64,000 nt of DNA. It comes from Trichoderma breve. Its lineage: Eukaryota; Ascomycota; Sordariomycetes; Hypocreales; Hypocreaceae. Positions 1 through 11,855 of the stretch are shown here, one piece after another. Position 1 is the first letter of the stretch. Each line of letters opens with the position of its first letter. Position numbers and translations under genes: made by a program. The notes below the pieces were generated by a model. It was not told where the DNA came from. It worked only from the letters and a program-made list of their open reading frames with translations, and did not search any database. The stretch spans positions 2,666,001 to 2,730,000 of the forward strand of contig NC_079233.1 of NCBI RefSeq assembly GCF_028502605.1. Reading direction: 5' to 3'.

Positions 1-339
1 GAGTTTTCCTTCGAAACCACCCGGACGAGGTTAATCGATAGGGAAACGTTCAATCGGTCGCATACCCAGCTAGCAATGATCAACCAGTCATCTGTGTTTC
101 TTTGGTTAGCATCTGACCTATCGGATCCCACAAGAGAGCCGAGAAACGAAGCCGCAGTGACGATCGCCAAGGGCCCCTTTCAGATACGTACCCAGACCGA
201 CCGCCTTTGAAATCCTCGTTCTGACATAGATCCTCAGACACAGCGCGACAAGAGCCAGCGCCGTCACCGACAGTGCAACGGCAACAATGGTTGGCCCATT
301 GTTCGGCGTACCGTCAGGCGTATTGTACGCCCACGCCAT
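1..339 (-). CDS. Rhodopsin-like (PTH11-type) integral membrane protein, 5' end only
   Basis: This is the N-terminal part of a fungal seven-helix membrane protein; the rest lies beyond position 1. Exon 1 (192-339) starts at an ATG and encodes a short polar leader. A hydrophobic first helix follows at about residues 15-36, and then a basic stretch with RIYVRTRISKAVGL. A 100-nt intron (92-191) has donor GTACGT, branch GCTAAC and acceptor CACAG. Splicing rebuilds the family signature GLDDWLIIASW at the start of exon 2 (91 down to 1). The cue is the DDW motif after a basic loop, standard in this fungal rhodopsin-like domain. Longer open frame upstream of 339 has no ATG. Ligand and role are unknown; members are often numerous per genome. 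Another donor (GTATG) follows directly after the signature, so the exon 2 end is uncertain. Confidence 0.72.
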
Positions 340-3183
340 GGCTTTCTCCTGGCCAAACTCTAAAGAAGCTCGGGGAGCCCGCCAGACGCCTGAGAACACA
401 GAGGTGATAGTAGTAGAAGTAGGGGACTCTTGGGTTTTACATAACGCATGAAAAAAAAGGAAGAAAAGTTATTAATAGTAAGAAATGAGAAGCAAGTAAT
501 CCAAATCCAGATTGTCGAGCTGCCGGAACAGGGAGGAGAACGAGGGCGAGAAGGGGTCGCCGTCTGTGCCGCACGGGGAGATCCCCAGGATATTATACTC
601 TGTCTCGTCCGAGAGTATCCCAGATACTACTGTTAATGAAACGCAACTTGTCAAGAGCCGCGAGCTGAAGATGCATCGTGGACTCCTGACGGAGTCGGTT
701 CCGGCGAAGGTGGCTTGCAGCTAGACAGGTTTAAAGCAGCAGGGAAGGGAAGAAGACGGGAAACAATGGAGGACGCAGACAAAGTGAAAATCACCAACAG
801 TAGTCCCAATGTCACCTAGGCCTGCATCTAATTCCCTAAACAAGTTGGAGAGGGAAAAAATGAAAAGGAAAATGGAGGGCTGACAAGGGATGTCGACTGC
901 CGACCCAGAGAGAGAGCCTGTCAATGCCGCATGTCATTTTCCAAGGCTCTGGAACCCCCGATCCATGCTTTTTGTTCTTTTCCCTTTTTGCACTCCCTGT
1001 AACGGTGCCGCGTAAGGAAAGAAAACCGCCCGCCTCATTGCTACTGTTCGCTGTTGCCCCCGTATTTGGTTGGCAAGCCTCTCTATTCTCTAGCCTATTC
1101 GTTTTGTGCTAGCACTGCGACATTAGCTTCCAAGCGGAGAGAGAGCCGGACATCTTACAGGTTCACCCAAGCATGGGCCTGTCAAGTCTCCTGTCCTGTA
1201 CAGTACGTCGTACTACGACCTGTATACCTGTCCTCTCTCATTGCCTGTGCCTCAGGGCATAAGCGAATAGTCGAGATGAGAGGTACTCCACGTCGAACAG
1301 CGTTCTCCCCTGTGTTACGGACGCATCTACAGGCAATGCAGCTCTCACCTGCTTTCGTCTTTCTTTCCTATTTTCGACGTACGACGTACCAATACGTCCT
1401 TTCGTCTCCTCCGTGCAGGCTTCCAACGGGCGTAGCGGCCGTATTCCACGAATCCGAGGTCCTTGGGAGGGTAGCATTCTTGCGCGTAATAGGTAAGAGA
1501 TAAAAAAAGGCCATGGCACCTGTAGGGGTCGCCCCGACCGGCAGCTGGCCCATTCGGAGATGACTGGTTTTGATTCTACGCATACATGGGGAGCTGGTTC
1601 GCCGATACAAGCTGCATTTATGCGACAAGGGACATCTGCAGTGACGACAGCTTAGTCAGAACGTCGAGGTGATGCATCGCCTGACGAATTTTGTGAGATC
1701 TGATCTGCTGGCCATGATGCCATTCAACATGAAGCATAGCCTTGCGCTGAAAAAAGAGCTATTGTTTAGCCCAGTCTGCTAGAGGAGAAGCGTGATCACT
1801 GCATTCATGCTGCTTACCAAGAATTCGTCCGCTCCCCAGACGGGGGGTTTTCAGCTTTGAGGCTTCTTCGTGCGTCTTCAGTCACCACTTGGGCTTCGGA
1901 CGAATGTGTTTTTTCCCCATCTTTTCCGTACCCCTGGTCCGCCGGAACTCCGCTTTCAAGAGCCGGCAGCCACAGCGCGGTCTTATCCAAGAAGAGTCGT
2001 AGTTCAGAGTAGTCGTTGTTGGCGGCGGGAGGATACGGTTCCGCTAACGGTAGATCGCCAGAGGTGGGGGATAATAGTGAGAGCAGGACTCAAGACAGAG
2101 TAAGTGATTATTGAAACGATATTCGACGATCCAAGCAGCCGTCATTTTACGTGCTTTTCTGTGCCCTTCTGTGTACGGCACGAGTGCCGTTGCGATAATA
2201 CGACATAACAAGACCTGGGGGCCTTTGTCCCTGAACTACATCCCTGCCCGCATGCAGGAGAGCCCTCCAGCTTGTTAATCTTTGCCTAATCCGACCGAGC
2301 AGAATTCTCTCATTTGCACTAGGGATCTTTGAAGGACCAGAAGCAAAGCACTAGGAAGGTTCCGCAGTAGTGCTAGACCGCGGCCCGCGCAGCATCCCAA
2401 CACGACAGCTTCCAGAGCGACGGTGAGAAGAGGGGAATGTAGCACCGTTGCCTCTGCAGGCAGGTTCGAGATCGAGGTCCAGACTCAACAACGCACCGGA
2501 AATTTTCTTCATCGGTCGCGCCAACTGCCGGTCCTGGGGTGAATAGCGAAATTCTCGAATACCACCTCACAGTTCGCATTGAAGGTCCAAGCAAAATCGG
2601 CAACATGTTTGACACATGAAAAAGAGACAACGAAACGAAGCAGAACCCCCGCATAGACTGGGTACTAAAGGAAGACATGGCCCCAGCTCCTTCTTCAGCT
2701 GTTTCTTCAGCTCTTTCTCTCTACTTTTCTCTCTTCTGCCCCAAATGTGAGCTCCCTTGTCTTTAGCCTAGCCAATGATGCTTTCTCCGCCGGGTTACTC
2801 GGGTCACGTTCTCATCAGTACGCCGAGAAAGGCGGTCTTGCTCCCCCAGCTTACCTTGAAAGAGGGGGCCTTGAGTCCAAGCGAGCAACTGAACAGAGCA
2901 GCGGCCGCGGGCTTGGCAACGTGGGATCTGAGCCCGCGCATCGAGGTCTTTTGATTAGCATCTCGACTATCGACTGATGAGGCGGCCGTAAAGAGCAGTA
3001 GAATGATTAGACCGGCACGTGGAATGCCGAGATGGGCGTATGCAGGCCAAGATCGATGGACCTCTAAATCGTGGCAAAGTGTCGATAAAAGTCCACAGAT
3101 CCGCGCATCTCGCCGAATGTGTAACTTAGACTCCTCAGCTTCTCTTCCCCTCTCGCCACACGGAGCACATCCGGGATTCTAAG
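340..3183. other. Long intergenic stretch with no supported gene
   Basis: This 2.8 kb holds only short overlapping open frames on both strands, with no recognisable domain and no convincing chain of splice signals. The largest, 149 codons at 1054-1503, is low-complexity and overlaps competing antisense frames. It probably holds the promoters of the divergent flanking genes. A non-coding RNA cannot be excluded. Confidence 0.6.
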
Positions 3184-5008
3184 ATGCATTGCAGCAACCT
3201 AGGTTCTGCGCTTCTGGCTATTGCGAGCCTTGCAGGCTTCGCCAACTGTGCACCCGCAACCTCGTCTACATCAACCCCGTCATGCAAATGCTTCCCTGGC
3301 GATGCATGCTGGCCCAGTAGCAGTGATTGGGCCGCGTTCAACAAGACTGTTGATGGACGTCTGATTGCGACGGTTCCTCTGGGATCACCCTGCCATGGTG
3401 CATCCTACAATGAGACTGAGTGCCAGTTTTTGCAGGACAATTGGCTGTTCTCTCCAATTCAGTAAGTGGCATATGCATGAGAGGCGCTCTTTTTGTTTTG
3501 TTCTTCTCTTGTCTAGCTTCCCCCGATGCACGTACCACTTGCCGTCGACATCGTCTGACAAAGAGTCTGTTAGCTACAACTCGTCGTCGTCGGTCATGGC
3601 GCCGTTGTTCGCGAATGCGAGCTGCGACCCATTCCAACCGGCTGACACGCCTTGCACTCTCGGCAATTATGTGCGATATGCGGTCAATGTGTCAACGGCT
3701 GCTCATGTCACAGCAACACTCAAATTCGCGGCGCAGCGAAACATCCGCTTCGTCATCCGCAACACGGGACATGACTATAACGGCCGCTCAACTGGTGCAG
3801 GTGCCCTCTCCGTTTGGACTCATTACCTCAAGGAGACCGAGGTTTTGGACTGGAGCGATAAGTATTACACCGGTAAGGCTCTCAAGATTGGGGCTGGTAT
3901 CCAGGGTTTTGAAGCTCTCGAGGCAGCACACGCAGCTGGGTTAATTGTAGTGACGGGAGAATGCCCTAGTGTTGGCATTGCTGGAGGATACGTCCAAGGA
4001 GGCGGTCACTCTGCTCTCAGCACCATTTATGGCCTCGCAGCCGACAATGCCCTTTCATATGATGTCGTGACTCCCAACGGAACGCTCGTGACTGCCACCC
4101 GGACTCAGTATAATGATCTTTACTGGGCATTGAGCGGCGGCGGTGGCGGCAACTATGGTGTTGTAGTGTCCATGGTTTTCCAAGCCCATCCTGACAACAT
4201 GGTCAGCGGCTCCAAGTTCGCCGTTGCCACCACTTCTTCTGAGACACTGTACGCCGTCATTGACGCCTTCCACGCCGCTCTGCCAGCCATTGTGGACTCG
4301 GGTGTCATGATCATCTATTTCTTTGGCCCAGGATTCTTCCAGGTGCCTGCAATGACAGCATACGGCAAGACGCAAGACGAAGTTGAGGCTATCCTGAAGC
4401 CTTTTGTTGACGCTCTGGCGGCACTCAACATCGACCTGGCGCCCACATACACGCAATTCTCCAGCTACTTTGATCACTTCCAGAACTACTGGGGCCCGTT
4501 GCCCGCTGGTAACATCCAGGTCGGCACGGACCTGTTTGGTGGCCGACTGATTCCCCGCTCCGTGCTGCCGAATTTCTCTCCGACGGCGCAGAAGCTAGTT
4601 GAGCTCGGTGTGACCTTTATCGGTGTCGGGCTCAACGTCTCTCACTTTGGCGGCAATAACGCCAACGCCGTGCTGCCGCAGTGGCGGTCGTCCATTGTCG
4701 AGGTCTCGCTGACGCTGCCATACAGCTTCCAAGTTCCTTTCCAGGACATGATTGCCACGCAGGACACCATCACCAACGTTGTCCAGCCCGTCATCGAGGC
4801 AGCTACGCCCGGTGCCGGTGCCTACATGAACGAGGCTGACTTTCAGCAGCCTGACTTCCAGGAAACCTTCTTCGGCGCCAACTATCCCCAGCTGCTCAAG
4901 ATTAAGCAAAAGTACGACCCCACGGGTCTGCTGTATGCGAGGGCGGCCGTGGGCAGTGAGGCTTGGACCGTTGCGGAGAATGGCCGGATGTGCAGAACTC
5001 AGTCATGA
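3184..5008 (+). CDS. Secreted FAD-linked oxidase, berberine-bridge-enzyme (BBE) family
   Basis: Two exons, 3184-3461 and 3574-5008, give 570 aa. An N-terminal signal peptide (about residues 1-22) points to secretion. The vanillyl-alcohol-oxidase-type FAD domain follows. His159 in NTGHDYNGRSTG and Cys223 in GECPSVGIAGGY are placed as the two covalent FAD attachment residues of bicovalent BBE-like enzymes. The GGGHS loop follows, and the protein ends with the BBE motif YDPTGLLYARAAVGSE. Such enzymes oxidise sugars, alcohols or secondary metabolites, reducing O2 to H2O2; the substrate here is unknown. An acceptor at 3516 also keeps frame (589 aa). I prefer 3573 because a TCTGAC branch precedes it and the join then reads IHYNSSSSVMAPLFAN, as in relatives. 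It lies 3.2 kb before the P450 that opens the metabolite cluster and could be a tailoring enzyme. Confidence 0.88.
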
Positions 5009-6341
5009 TTAGCTGAGTTGGGTAGTTGTAGTAGTTGCAGTAGTAATAGCAGCAGCGGCAGCAGTAGTATTTAGTTGAATGGCTAATGATGATGATTACT
5101 TGATTCAAGAGATGAAGTGCTATTTGGAATGCGGTGGTGCACGTGTAGATTAGCAGATAATGTAGATATGGCAGGTACGCGGAACCAGCTCAGCTGAGCT
5201 CGGGACTATTGAAATAGTGGATTACTAAGCTCCGACTAGTATACTGGCCCTTTATTCGCAGTAAATGCCCGACTTTTACTCCTTCAAGGACTATTGGAGC
5301 CGCATCTCCGTTATTGATTGATCTTGCATCGCTAAATAATATGTATTGTATGTTATCAGTGGTTGAGACGCAGATAAGCACAGATGTCCGTGGATCACTT
5401 ACAGCTCTGGATCTGACCCCACGATCCAGCCTATCAGCAGCGGCTTCGGCTACCGCGCTTGTGTGATTAGCGGGCTGTAATGCATCATCTCGATCGGCGC
5501 ATCTGCTGGACAAGCACACGCAGACAAACATTCCGGAGTATTAATTCACTTGGGCCATTTGCAGCGGGAATACAGAAGCATCAGCACATGCATCCTCTGC
5601 TCCGTAGCGTCTTGGGTTTTCCACTGTATTGGCATCAGCACGGAGTAATACTATGTATAGCTATGGATGTAACATTGGTGCATATTAGACGACGGATGCT
5701 GCAACAGGCAACCTTACAAAGCATCTGCAACTTCTCGCATCAGCAGACCTTCCGATGCACCAAGTAATTGTATCTGTACAGGATCTTCTCCAGGATTGAC
5801 ATTTGCCATTTTCGTATTACTACTCCGTTGATTTGTCTGGTACTTGCTATTCGATCCCGTAATACCCGAAGCTGAAAACGGGCTTGGCGGCTTAAAAGAC
5901 GACGGGCCATTTCCTGCTTCTTTTTTAAGCTCGCATATACACGACGGAAGTTTGACGCATCAATTACTCCGAAGAACCCATGCCGTCAAATCACGGATCT
6001 TGCCCCTCGTCGCAGCCGTTCAACCGTTGCGTCTCCAAGAGCCCAGAGTTTTGCGCCGTCTTCCGAAGCCTTTACCGTACTGTAGCACATTTTGGCTCTT
6101 CGTCGTCGGGATTTATAGCACCGTGCTGTTCAGGGTCTTGGCTCGATCGGGTTATTCGCAGAAAAAAACGGACAAGGTTCCGGTTTCTCCGTCTCTGTTC
6201 CGAGCATAGTTCCAAGACGTGATATCCAACGCCACCTGATAATAAATACTTATCTTTCACCCTCCTGCAAAAGACCAGCCATGCCTCTCAACCGTCCCTG
6301 AATTATTCTCTCCGGCTCTGCTTGCCGACCGTCGCCGCTAA
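5009..6341. other. Intergenic region before the Ara2-like gene
   Basis: No supported gene. Just past the stop codon of the BBE gene lies a degenerate trinucleotide tract (about 5023-5070, GTAGTAGTTGCAGTAGTAAT-type). The segment 6090-6340 is a plausible promoter and leader for the downstream gene, with pyrimidine-rich stretches before the ATG. Confidence 0.55.
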
Positions 6342-7508
6342 ATGGGTGCCTCAACGCCGCTGTCGCAGGTTCTGCCTCCCCTGATCCTGGGGACGGCCAC
6401 CTTCAATCATCAGTATCACCCCGATCCCTCACGCATGCCCTACGTCGATATTGTCCGGAGAGCCCTCGAGCACGGAATCAATGCCTTTGACACCTCGCCT
6501 TACTACGGCCCTTCCGAGATCCTGCTGGGCCAGGCGCTGCGACTCTTGACCCCGCCCCCGCCACGAGAGGGATATTTCCTCATCACCAAGGCTGGTCGCA
6601 TCAAGTCGGATGAATTCGACTACTCGCCGGCGTGGGTGCGATATAGCGTCTGCCGCAGCCTGGAGCGGCTGGGGACGCGGTATCTAGACCTGGTCTACAT
6701 GCACGATGTCGAGTTTGTGTCTGCCGCCGAGGTCTTGCAGGCTGTCAAGGAACTGCGCCGCCTGCGCGACCAAGGACTGATTCGCTATGTTGGCATCAGC
6801 GGATATCCTGTCGACACTCTCGCATCGCTAGCGGAGATGATACTGAGAGAGACGGGCGAGCCCCTGGATGCCATTCTCTCCTACGGCAACTTCTGCTTGC
6901 AAAATACCCAGCTTGGACGCCCCGACTTTTTGCAACGATTCCAGGCCGCCAGGGTTGAGTGTCTGCTCAACGCCAGCATCCTCAACATGGGCCTGCTGAC
7001 GACTCGTGGTGTTGACAATGGTCCTATGGTCTCTTGGCACCCCTCGCCGCCGGAGCTGCGAAAGGCCTGTACCAAGCTATCACAAATCGCACAGGAGAAC
7101 GGCGAGCATCTTGAAGGAGTGGCTATCCGGTGGGCTCTGGAAAATTGGGCTCGCGCAGGAAAGGACTTTGGCACAACGGCATATGTCGGGGCTGGACCTC
7201 GCATCGGCGCAAGCGTTATGGGAGTCACGGCTATTACAGAGCTCGACGAGACTTGGGATCTATGGAGAAGCGTCATTGGCCCTGTCATCGGCACCAAGGA
7301 CGAAGCCGCTACACAAAAGAGCAACAAGATTAAGAGGCTTGTCGAGGACAAGATGTGGCCCACCCTGGGCTCATGGAAAGATCACGCCTGGGAGAGCGGC
7401 GGCGAAACATTTGTCAATGCCAGAGTGACACCTGGACAGATTCCCAACGACGAGGTGGCCGAGAGATGGGGACTGGTTCCTTCAGCAGCGGTTGTTGCCA
7501 AGTTGTAA
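6342..7508 (+). CDS. ara2: Aldo/keto reductase, D-arabinose 1-dehydrogenase (Ara2-like)
   Basis: An intronless 388-aa protein of the aldo/keto reductase superfamily. It is predicted to oxidise D-arabinose to D-arabinono-1,4-lactone with NAD(P)+, the step feeding D-erythroascorbate synthesis in fungi. The catalytic tetrad is visible: Asp50 and Tyr55 in NAFDTSPYYGPSE, Lys83 in LITKAG, and His121 in YMHDVE. ILGTATFNHQY near the start and the ISGYP segment also fit. The protein is somewhat longer than yeast Ara2 because of its C-terminal extension (from about residue 320). The first ATG after a CT-rich leader is used. It precedes the metabolite cluster and is likely a conserved flank, although an aldo/keto reductase recruited to the pathway cannot be ruled out from sequence alone. 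Confidence 0.87.
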   Translation: MGASTPLSQVLPPLILGTATFNHQYHPDPSRMPYVDIVRRALEHGINAFDTSPYYGPSEILLGQALRLLTPPPPREGYFLITKAGRIKSDEFDYSPAWVRYSVCRSLERLGTRYLDLVYMHDVEFVSAAEVLQAVKELRRLRDQGLIRYVGISGYPVDTLASLAEMILRETGEPLDAILSYGNFCLQNTQLGRPDFLQRFQAARVECLLNASILNMGLLTTRGVDNGPMVSWHPSPPELRKACTKLSQIAQENGEHLEGVAIRWALENWARAGKDFGTTAYVGAGPRIGASVMGVTAITELDETWDLWRSVIGPVIGTKDEAATQKSNKIKRLVEDKMWPTLGSWKDHAWESGGETFVNARVTPGQIPNDEVAERWGLVPSAAVVAKL

Positions 7509-8212
7509 CGCACAACGCCTAATATCATAGACCAGCATGATTGTTTTCATCTTTTTCTTTTCTTCTTGTTTGATTCTCGGATAAATTCCCTACAAAGTAC
7601 ATACATGCCGTCGCTATAAATGAAATCGCATATATGAGATGAGCGCAGAGTTGAGAAACAAGTGAGGTCAACGTGTTATCCATTTTTGATACTAATTATA
7701 GCTAGCCATGTTACCAACATGGATGATGCCTATAACAAAAAGTCCTGCAATGGTGATACAGCATGGCAAAGATAACCTCTAGGTGGGAGGACGTCGATTG
7801 AGATTGGCGAGATACCAAGCAACTGCCTATCTAGGCTATACGGAAGAAGAAGCTGCGGAATGTTGACGCTGGATTCAGCCGAGACAAAATGCAATGCTTG
7901 TAACAGATTTTATCTCACTATTGATGCCTTCGTATTACCGCAGATCCAGCGGCAGTCATGCATAGCCAAGTCGCATTAGGATTTGCATCTGTTTAGCCTG
8001 CCATCCTCTAATCCTCCGATCCTCCGATCCTTCGGCTATACATAGCAGCAGCTGCAAAGATGTAAGCGGGTCGTCAGCATTCTTATGCAAGGCATGCTTC
8101 CAGATAAGAGGATTCCATATCAATGAGTTCCTAGTCAATATGCGTGTAAAGCATCAATTTGTTGAGCTTTCTTTAGATACTGTACGACCTGATTGTTTCG
8201 TATACATCAGAT
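7509..8212. promoter_or_regulatory. Upstream region of the first cluster P450
   Basis: No gene is supported in this 704 bp. It contains the 3' flank of the Ara2-like gene and the promoter of the P450. At 8011-8034, about 180-200 bp before the P450 start, there is a tandem CTCCGATC repeat followed by TTCGG, giving CCGA-N4-TCGG in everted orientation. The half-sites match those in the palindromes at 10031-10101. Confidence 0.4.
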
Positions 8213-10006
8213 ATGGAATCAATTCTTCTATCTCGGCTGCTCAAAATATTTTCGCGTGGCCTACTCATCTTGGTGGCTGCGCTCGTCGCTAGATTTCTGT
8301 ATCGTGGATACAGAGTCAGGAGGCATGTCCGGCAGTTGCAAGCTCAGGGAATTGTACATACGTGAAGTTTGACACTCTCATCGCAGTAGATACTGACCGG
8401 CTTGCAGCCTACTCTTCCACATTCCCTTCTGTTTGGCCATATTCCAATTCTCCTCAAGTTTCGGAAACATCACCCTGAAGGTGTCCATTTCGGCATCATC
8501 ATGAAATGGCTTGTAGATAACTGCAGCCAGTGGATTCCAGACTTGAAACGCCCTCCTCCAGTTTTGTACCTTGATATCTGGCCCGTCTTCCCGGATGTCA
8601 TGATGATGGTCTTTGACGGCAGCATGTCGGCGCAGTTTACGCAGGTTAGAAGCCTGCCTAAGCATCATATTACTCGGACATTCTTGGAGCCGTTGACCGA
8701 TAATCTCGACATGACCTCTGCCGACGGTAGTCAGTCGAAGGTGTGGAGGTCGCGGTTCAACCCGAGTTTCAGCCCGAGAAACATCACCATGCTCATTCCC
8801 GAGCTCATTGATGAGATCATAGTCTTCAGAGACTTGCTCGGGAAAATGGCTGGGCCAAGCGAACAATGGGGTGACGTCTTTCAGCTGGAGGAGCGCACCA
8901 CAAACCTTACTTTCGACGTAATTCTTCGTGCAACTATGTAATAAATCCTCCTAAAGATTGATCCTGCCTGTACTTACACGCTGCCTAGGGATGAAAGATT
9001 GCATGAGCAGATAAATACACTAGGTAGTCCACTCAAACAAGCCCTCATCAGCCAGATACGATTGATGAGCAAAGTCCTCGGCGTGAACCGCATCCTAGGC
9101 ATCAAACGGTGGCCGTGGGAAGCCTGGACCAGACAGCGCAACAACGAAGCATTACGCAAGGCTCTTCTGGGCCGCGTGGAAACCATCATAAAGTCACCTC
9201 ACCTTGCCGATGCTGTCAGCGAGAAGAAGACTATTTTTAACATAGCCCTGAGTCGCACACTTGCCGAAACGGGTGGCGAAACTCCCGATCAACGGTCAGT
9301 CGATGCCATTCTGGCTAATCTCAAGCTTTTCTTGTTTGCGGGCCACGACACTACATCATCAACCATCTGCTGGATGTTCAAGCTGCTCCAGGACAACCCC
9401 GACTGCCTCTCCAAGCTTCGTAAAGAGCTTAACAGTGTTCTTGGAGAAGACGTCAATCAAGCCGCCAGTTTATTACGGGACTCGCCTCAGCTTCTGAATA
9501 ATCTGGTGTACACTAATGGCGTCGTCAAAGAAGCTCTCCGCTTCTACCCACTCGCATCAACTGTGCGCCAAGGCGAAAAGGATTTCTTCCTCACTGTCTC
9601 TGGGTCTGGTATGAGATACCCGACGGAGGGCACCGCTATTCACGACGTGCCGTCCGTCATTCAGCTTGACGAATACGTTTGGCCGCGCGCAAATGAGTTT
9701 CTTCCAGAACGCTGGATCGCAGCCCAAGGCGATCCTATGCACCCCAACAAGGACGCCTGGAGGCCGTTCTCTATGGGGCCGAGGAACTGCATCGGACAAG
9801 AGCTTGCCATGGTCGAAATAAAACTGGTGGCTGCACTAGTGTGTAGGGAATTTGACATCCAAGAGGCTTGGGACAAGTGGGATATGAAACAAGGATCGAT
9901 GAAACCCAAAGAGATGGTTGATGGGCAAAGGCTCTATGGATGTGGGCAAACTGTCCAGCATCCAAAAGACGGAATGCCGGTGCATATCAGGCGACTTTAT
10001 GCCTGA
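8213..10006 (+). CDS. Cytochrome P450 monooxygenase (cluster P450-1)
   Basis: Three exons (8213-8353, 8408-8937, 8989-10006) give 562 aa, a haem-thiolate monooxygenase anchored by an N-terminal hydrophobic helix (about residues 15-30). The first splice yields QGIPTLPHSLLFGHIP, the usual proline-rich hinge. The second yields RATMDERLHEQ. Exon 3 carries the I-helix FAGHDTTSST near residue 341, the K-helix ExxR in KEALRF near 404, and the haem loop FSMGPRNCIG with ligand Cys491. All core residues are intact, so the enzyme should be active with a P450 reductase partner. Substrate is unknown. It is a member of the NRPS cluster by position, reading towards the FAD monooxygenase 249 bp downstream. 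The CYP family cannot be assigned by eye. Confidence 0.92.
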
Positions 10007-10255
10007 ATAAACATCGATCACGTAACAGAATCGGAATGCTCCGAATAAGTCGGATTGCGGTGAAACGTCGGATTGAACCGATGAAGTCGGATCAAAGCCG
10101 GTAGCTACCTACATCATGACCTCTACTCGAATATAAAATTATCGAAACGTCCTAACATGTATCTTAAAGTAAAAGGTTATCTGAATTCAACTTGATATCT
10201 ACCTTAAAGTGATTATTACTCGCCTTTTTATCGTGCTTCTCTGGACATAGACGCA
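10007..10255 (+). promoter_or_regulatory. FAD-monooxygenase promoter with TCGG-N6-CCGA palindromes
   Basis: This short gap holds two perfect 14-bp palindromic sites, TCGG-AATGCT-CCGA at 10031-10044 and TCGG-ATTGAA-CCGA at 10068-10081. A near-match with 7-bp spacing and a CCGG right arm lies at 10087-10101, and an extra TCGGATTGCGG at 10050-10060. CGG half-sites with fixed spacing are what dimeric Zn2Cys6 factors bind. The TCGG-N6-CCGA form is known for the Ppr1/UaY class. The rest is AT-rich up to the start codon. Binding by the regulator encoded at 11856-14144 is inference. Confidence 0.6.
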
Positions 10256-11715
10256 ATGGCTACCACCACGGCTCCACACGTTATTATTATTGGCTCCGGA
10301 ATCACTGGTCTCCTTATAGCACAAGGCCTCAAAAAGGTAATATACGATTTTATGCCTTAATCTATGCAGCTAGAATCCCATGACTAACCTCTAACTCTAA
10401 TACACAGAGAGGAATATCCTTCGCTGTTTACGACAAGGTGGACCCGGCCACTCGTACTCGAGACTGGAGTATGACCATATTTTGGTCTTTCCGACACTAC
10501 CCTACCCTGCTATCTGAAGAGCTTCATAATCGTATCAATGAGGCACAGTCAAAAGTATACTATAACCCGACAGCAGTTGAAGAATTGGTTGTTAAGAATG
10601 CCGAGACTGGCGATGTATTGGCAAGAGTGAACTCTCCTTTTGCCAGGAGAGTCAACAGAGTGGGCATGAGAAAGCTTTTGCTTAATGGAATCAAGGTTCA
10701 GGTATATTATATTCTCTTGGAATTTCATTTGGCACACTGTGAGAATACGAAAAATTAACCAGCTGCCAGTACGACCGCGAACTCGTTGGTGTCGAATATA
10801 CTACTGATGGCGTTGTCGCCCGTTTCAAAAACGGGACATTTGAGAAGGGTACCATGATTGTTGGTGCTGAGGGCGGACAGTCTTTCGTACGGCGCATGCT
10901 TCTTGGTGACCTCGCCCTGCCAGAGACATATCCAGACGTTGAAATGATAAACATCAATGCTAGATATACTCATGAGCAAGGGAAATATATTGCAGAGAAT
11001 GTAGTGCCACACGTTGATTATGGAGTTCACCCCAAGGGAATATTTTTTATTATTCTTGGTAAGATACTTGGCCCTCTTTGAAGAGTCAACACTAACTTTT
11101 ATGTCTAGTTATGCGTGTTGAGGAGAAAGATGATTACTCTACATGGACATTCCATTTCGTCATTACATACCCCAAAACCCTCACTGGCACACCGTTGAAG
11201 GGCAAAACCAATGCTGAGCGTGTTGCCATTCTGAGGTCCATTGCAGATAACTTCGCAGAGCCTAGACGATCAGCCTTAATGTGGCTACCAGATGACTTGG
11301 AAGTTCCCGATGACTCTATTAAAATGTGGAGTCCAGAGCCGTGGGACAATCATGATGGTCGAGTTACGTTGGCTGGAGATGCAGCGCACGCAATTGCATT
11401 CTGTAAGTGACAAAATTGTCTCTCACTAGTTGCACCGAAAGGAAACGCTGACTTGTTGTAAAAGATCGTGGACAAGGTCTGAACAATGCGACTGCCGACG
11501 CCGCAAACCTCGTTTCTGCCATAGAGAAAGCCACTACTGGTGAATCGACACTGGCGGATGCCATAACTGATTATGATAAAGAGGTCATCGCTCGGGGGCA
11601 AGAAGAAGTTAGATTGTCTCGAGAACTGGCTCTATCAATGGAACACTGGGAGAAATTCTTGGAAAGCCCCATAATCAAATACGGCGGGAATATCCCGAAA
11701 GAAATGTCGAAGTAA
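10256..11715 (+). CDS. FAD-dependent monooxygenase, group A (cluster)
   Basis: Five exons (10256-10336, 10408-10701, 10770-11058, 11109-11402, 11465-11715) give 402 aa; all junctions keep frame. It is a single-component flavin monooxygenase that hydroxylates or epoxidises a small molecule with NAD(P)H and O2. The FAD dinucleotide fold is at the N terminus (VIIIGSGITGLLIAQGL, GxGxxG). The mid-protein motif is VGAEGGQSFVRR. The ribityl-binding GD motif is LAGDAAHA, continuing across the last intron as IAFYRGQGLNNATADAANL. No C-terminal membrane anchor is seen. Placed between P450-1 and the cluster regulator, converging on the latter with only 140 bp between stop codons, it is most simply a tailoring enzyme of the NRPS product. 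Its promoter carries the palindromes described at 10031-10101. Confidence 0.9.
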
Positions 11716-11855
11716 AAGTCTTTATAGAAGATGGGAAATCTGCCCAGTTGAGATAGTTTTCTTGGGGATAGTTGGAGATTCAACATCTCTATGGTGGACT
11801 GATAGTTGTTGTATTGGTCATATTCAGTTCTCTTTCAACCATATTGATTTAGAAT

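Noticed and set aside
1054..1503. 149-codon open frame in the first intergenic region
   Set aside because: Low-complexity translation, competing antisense frames, no splice partners and no known domain.
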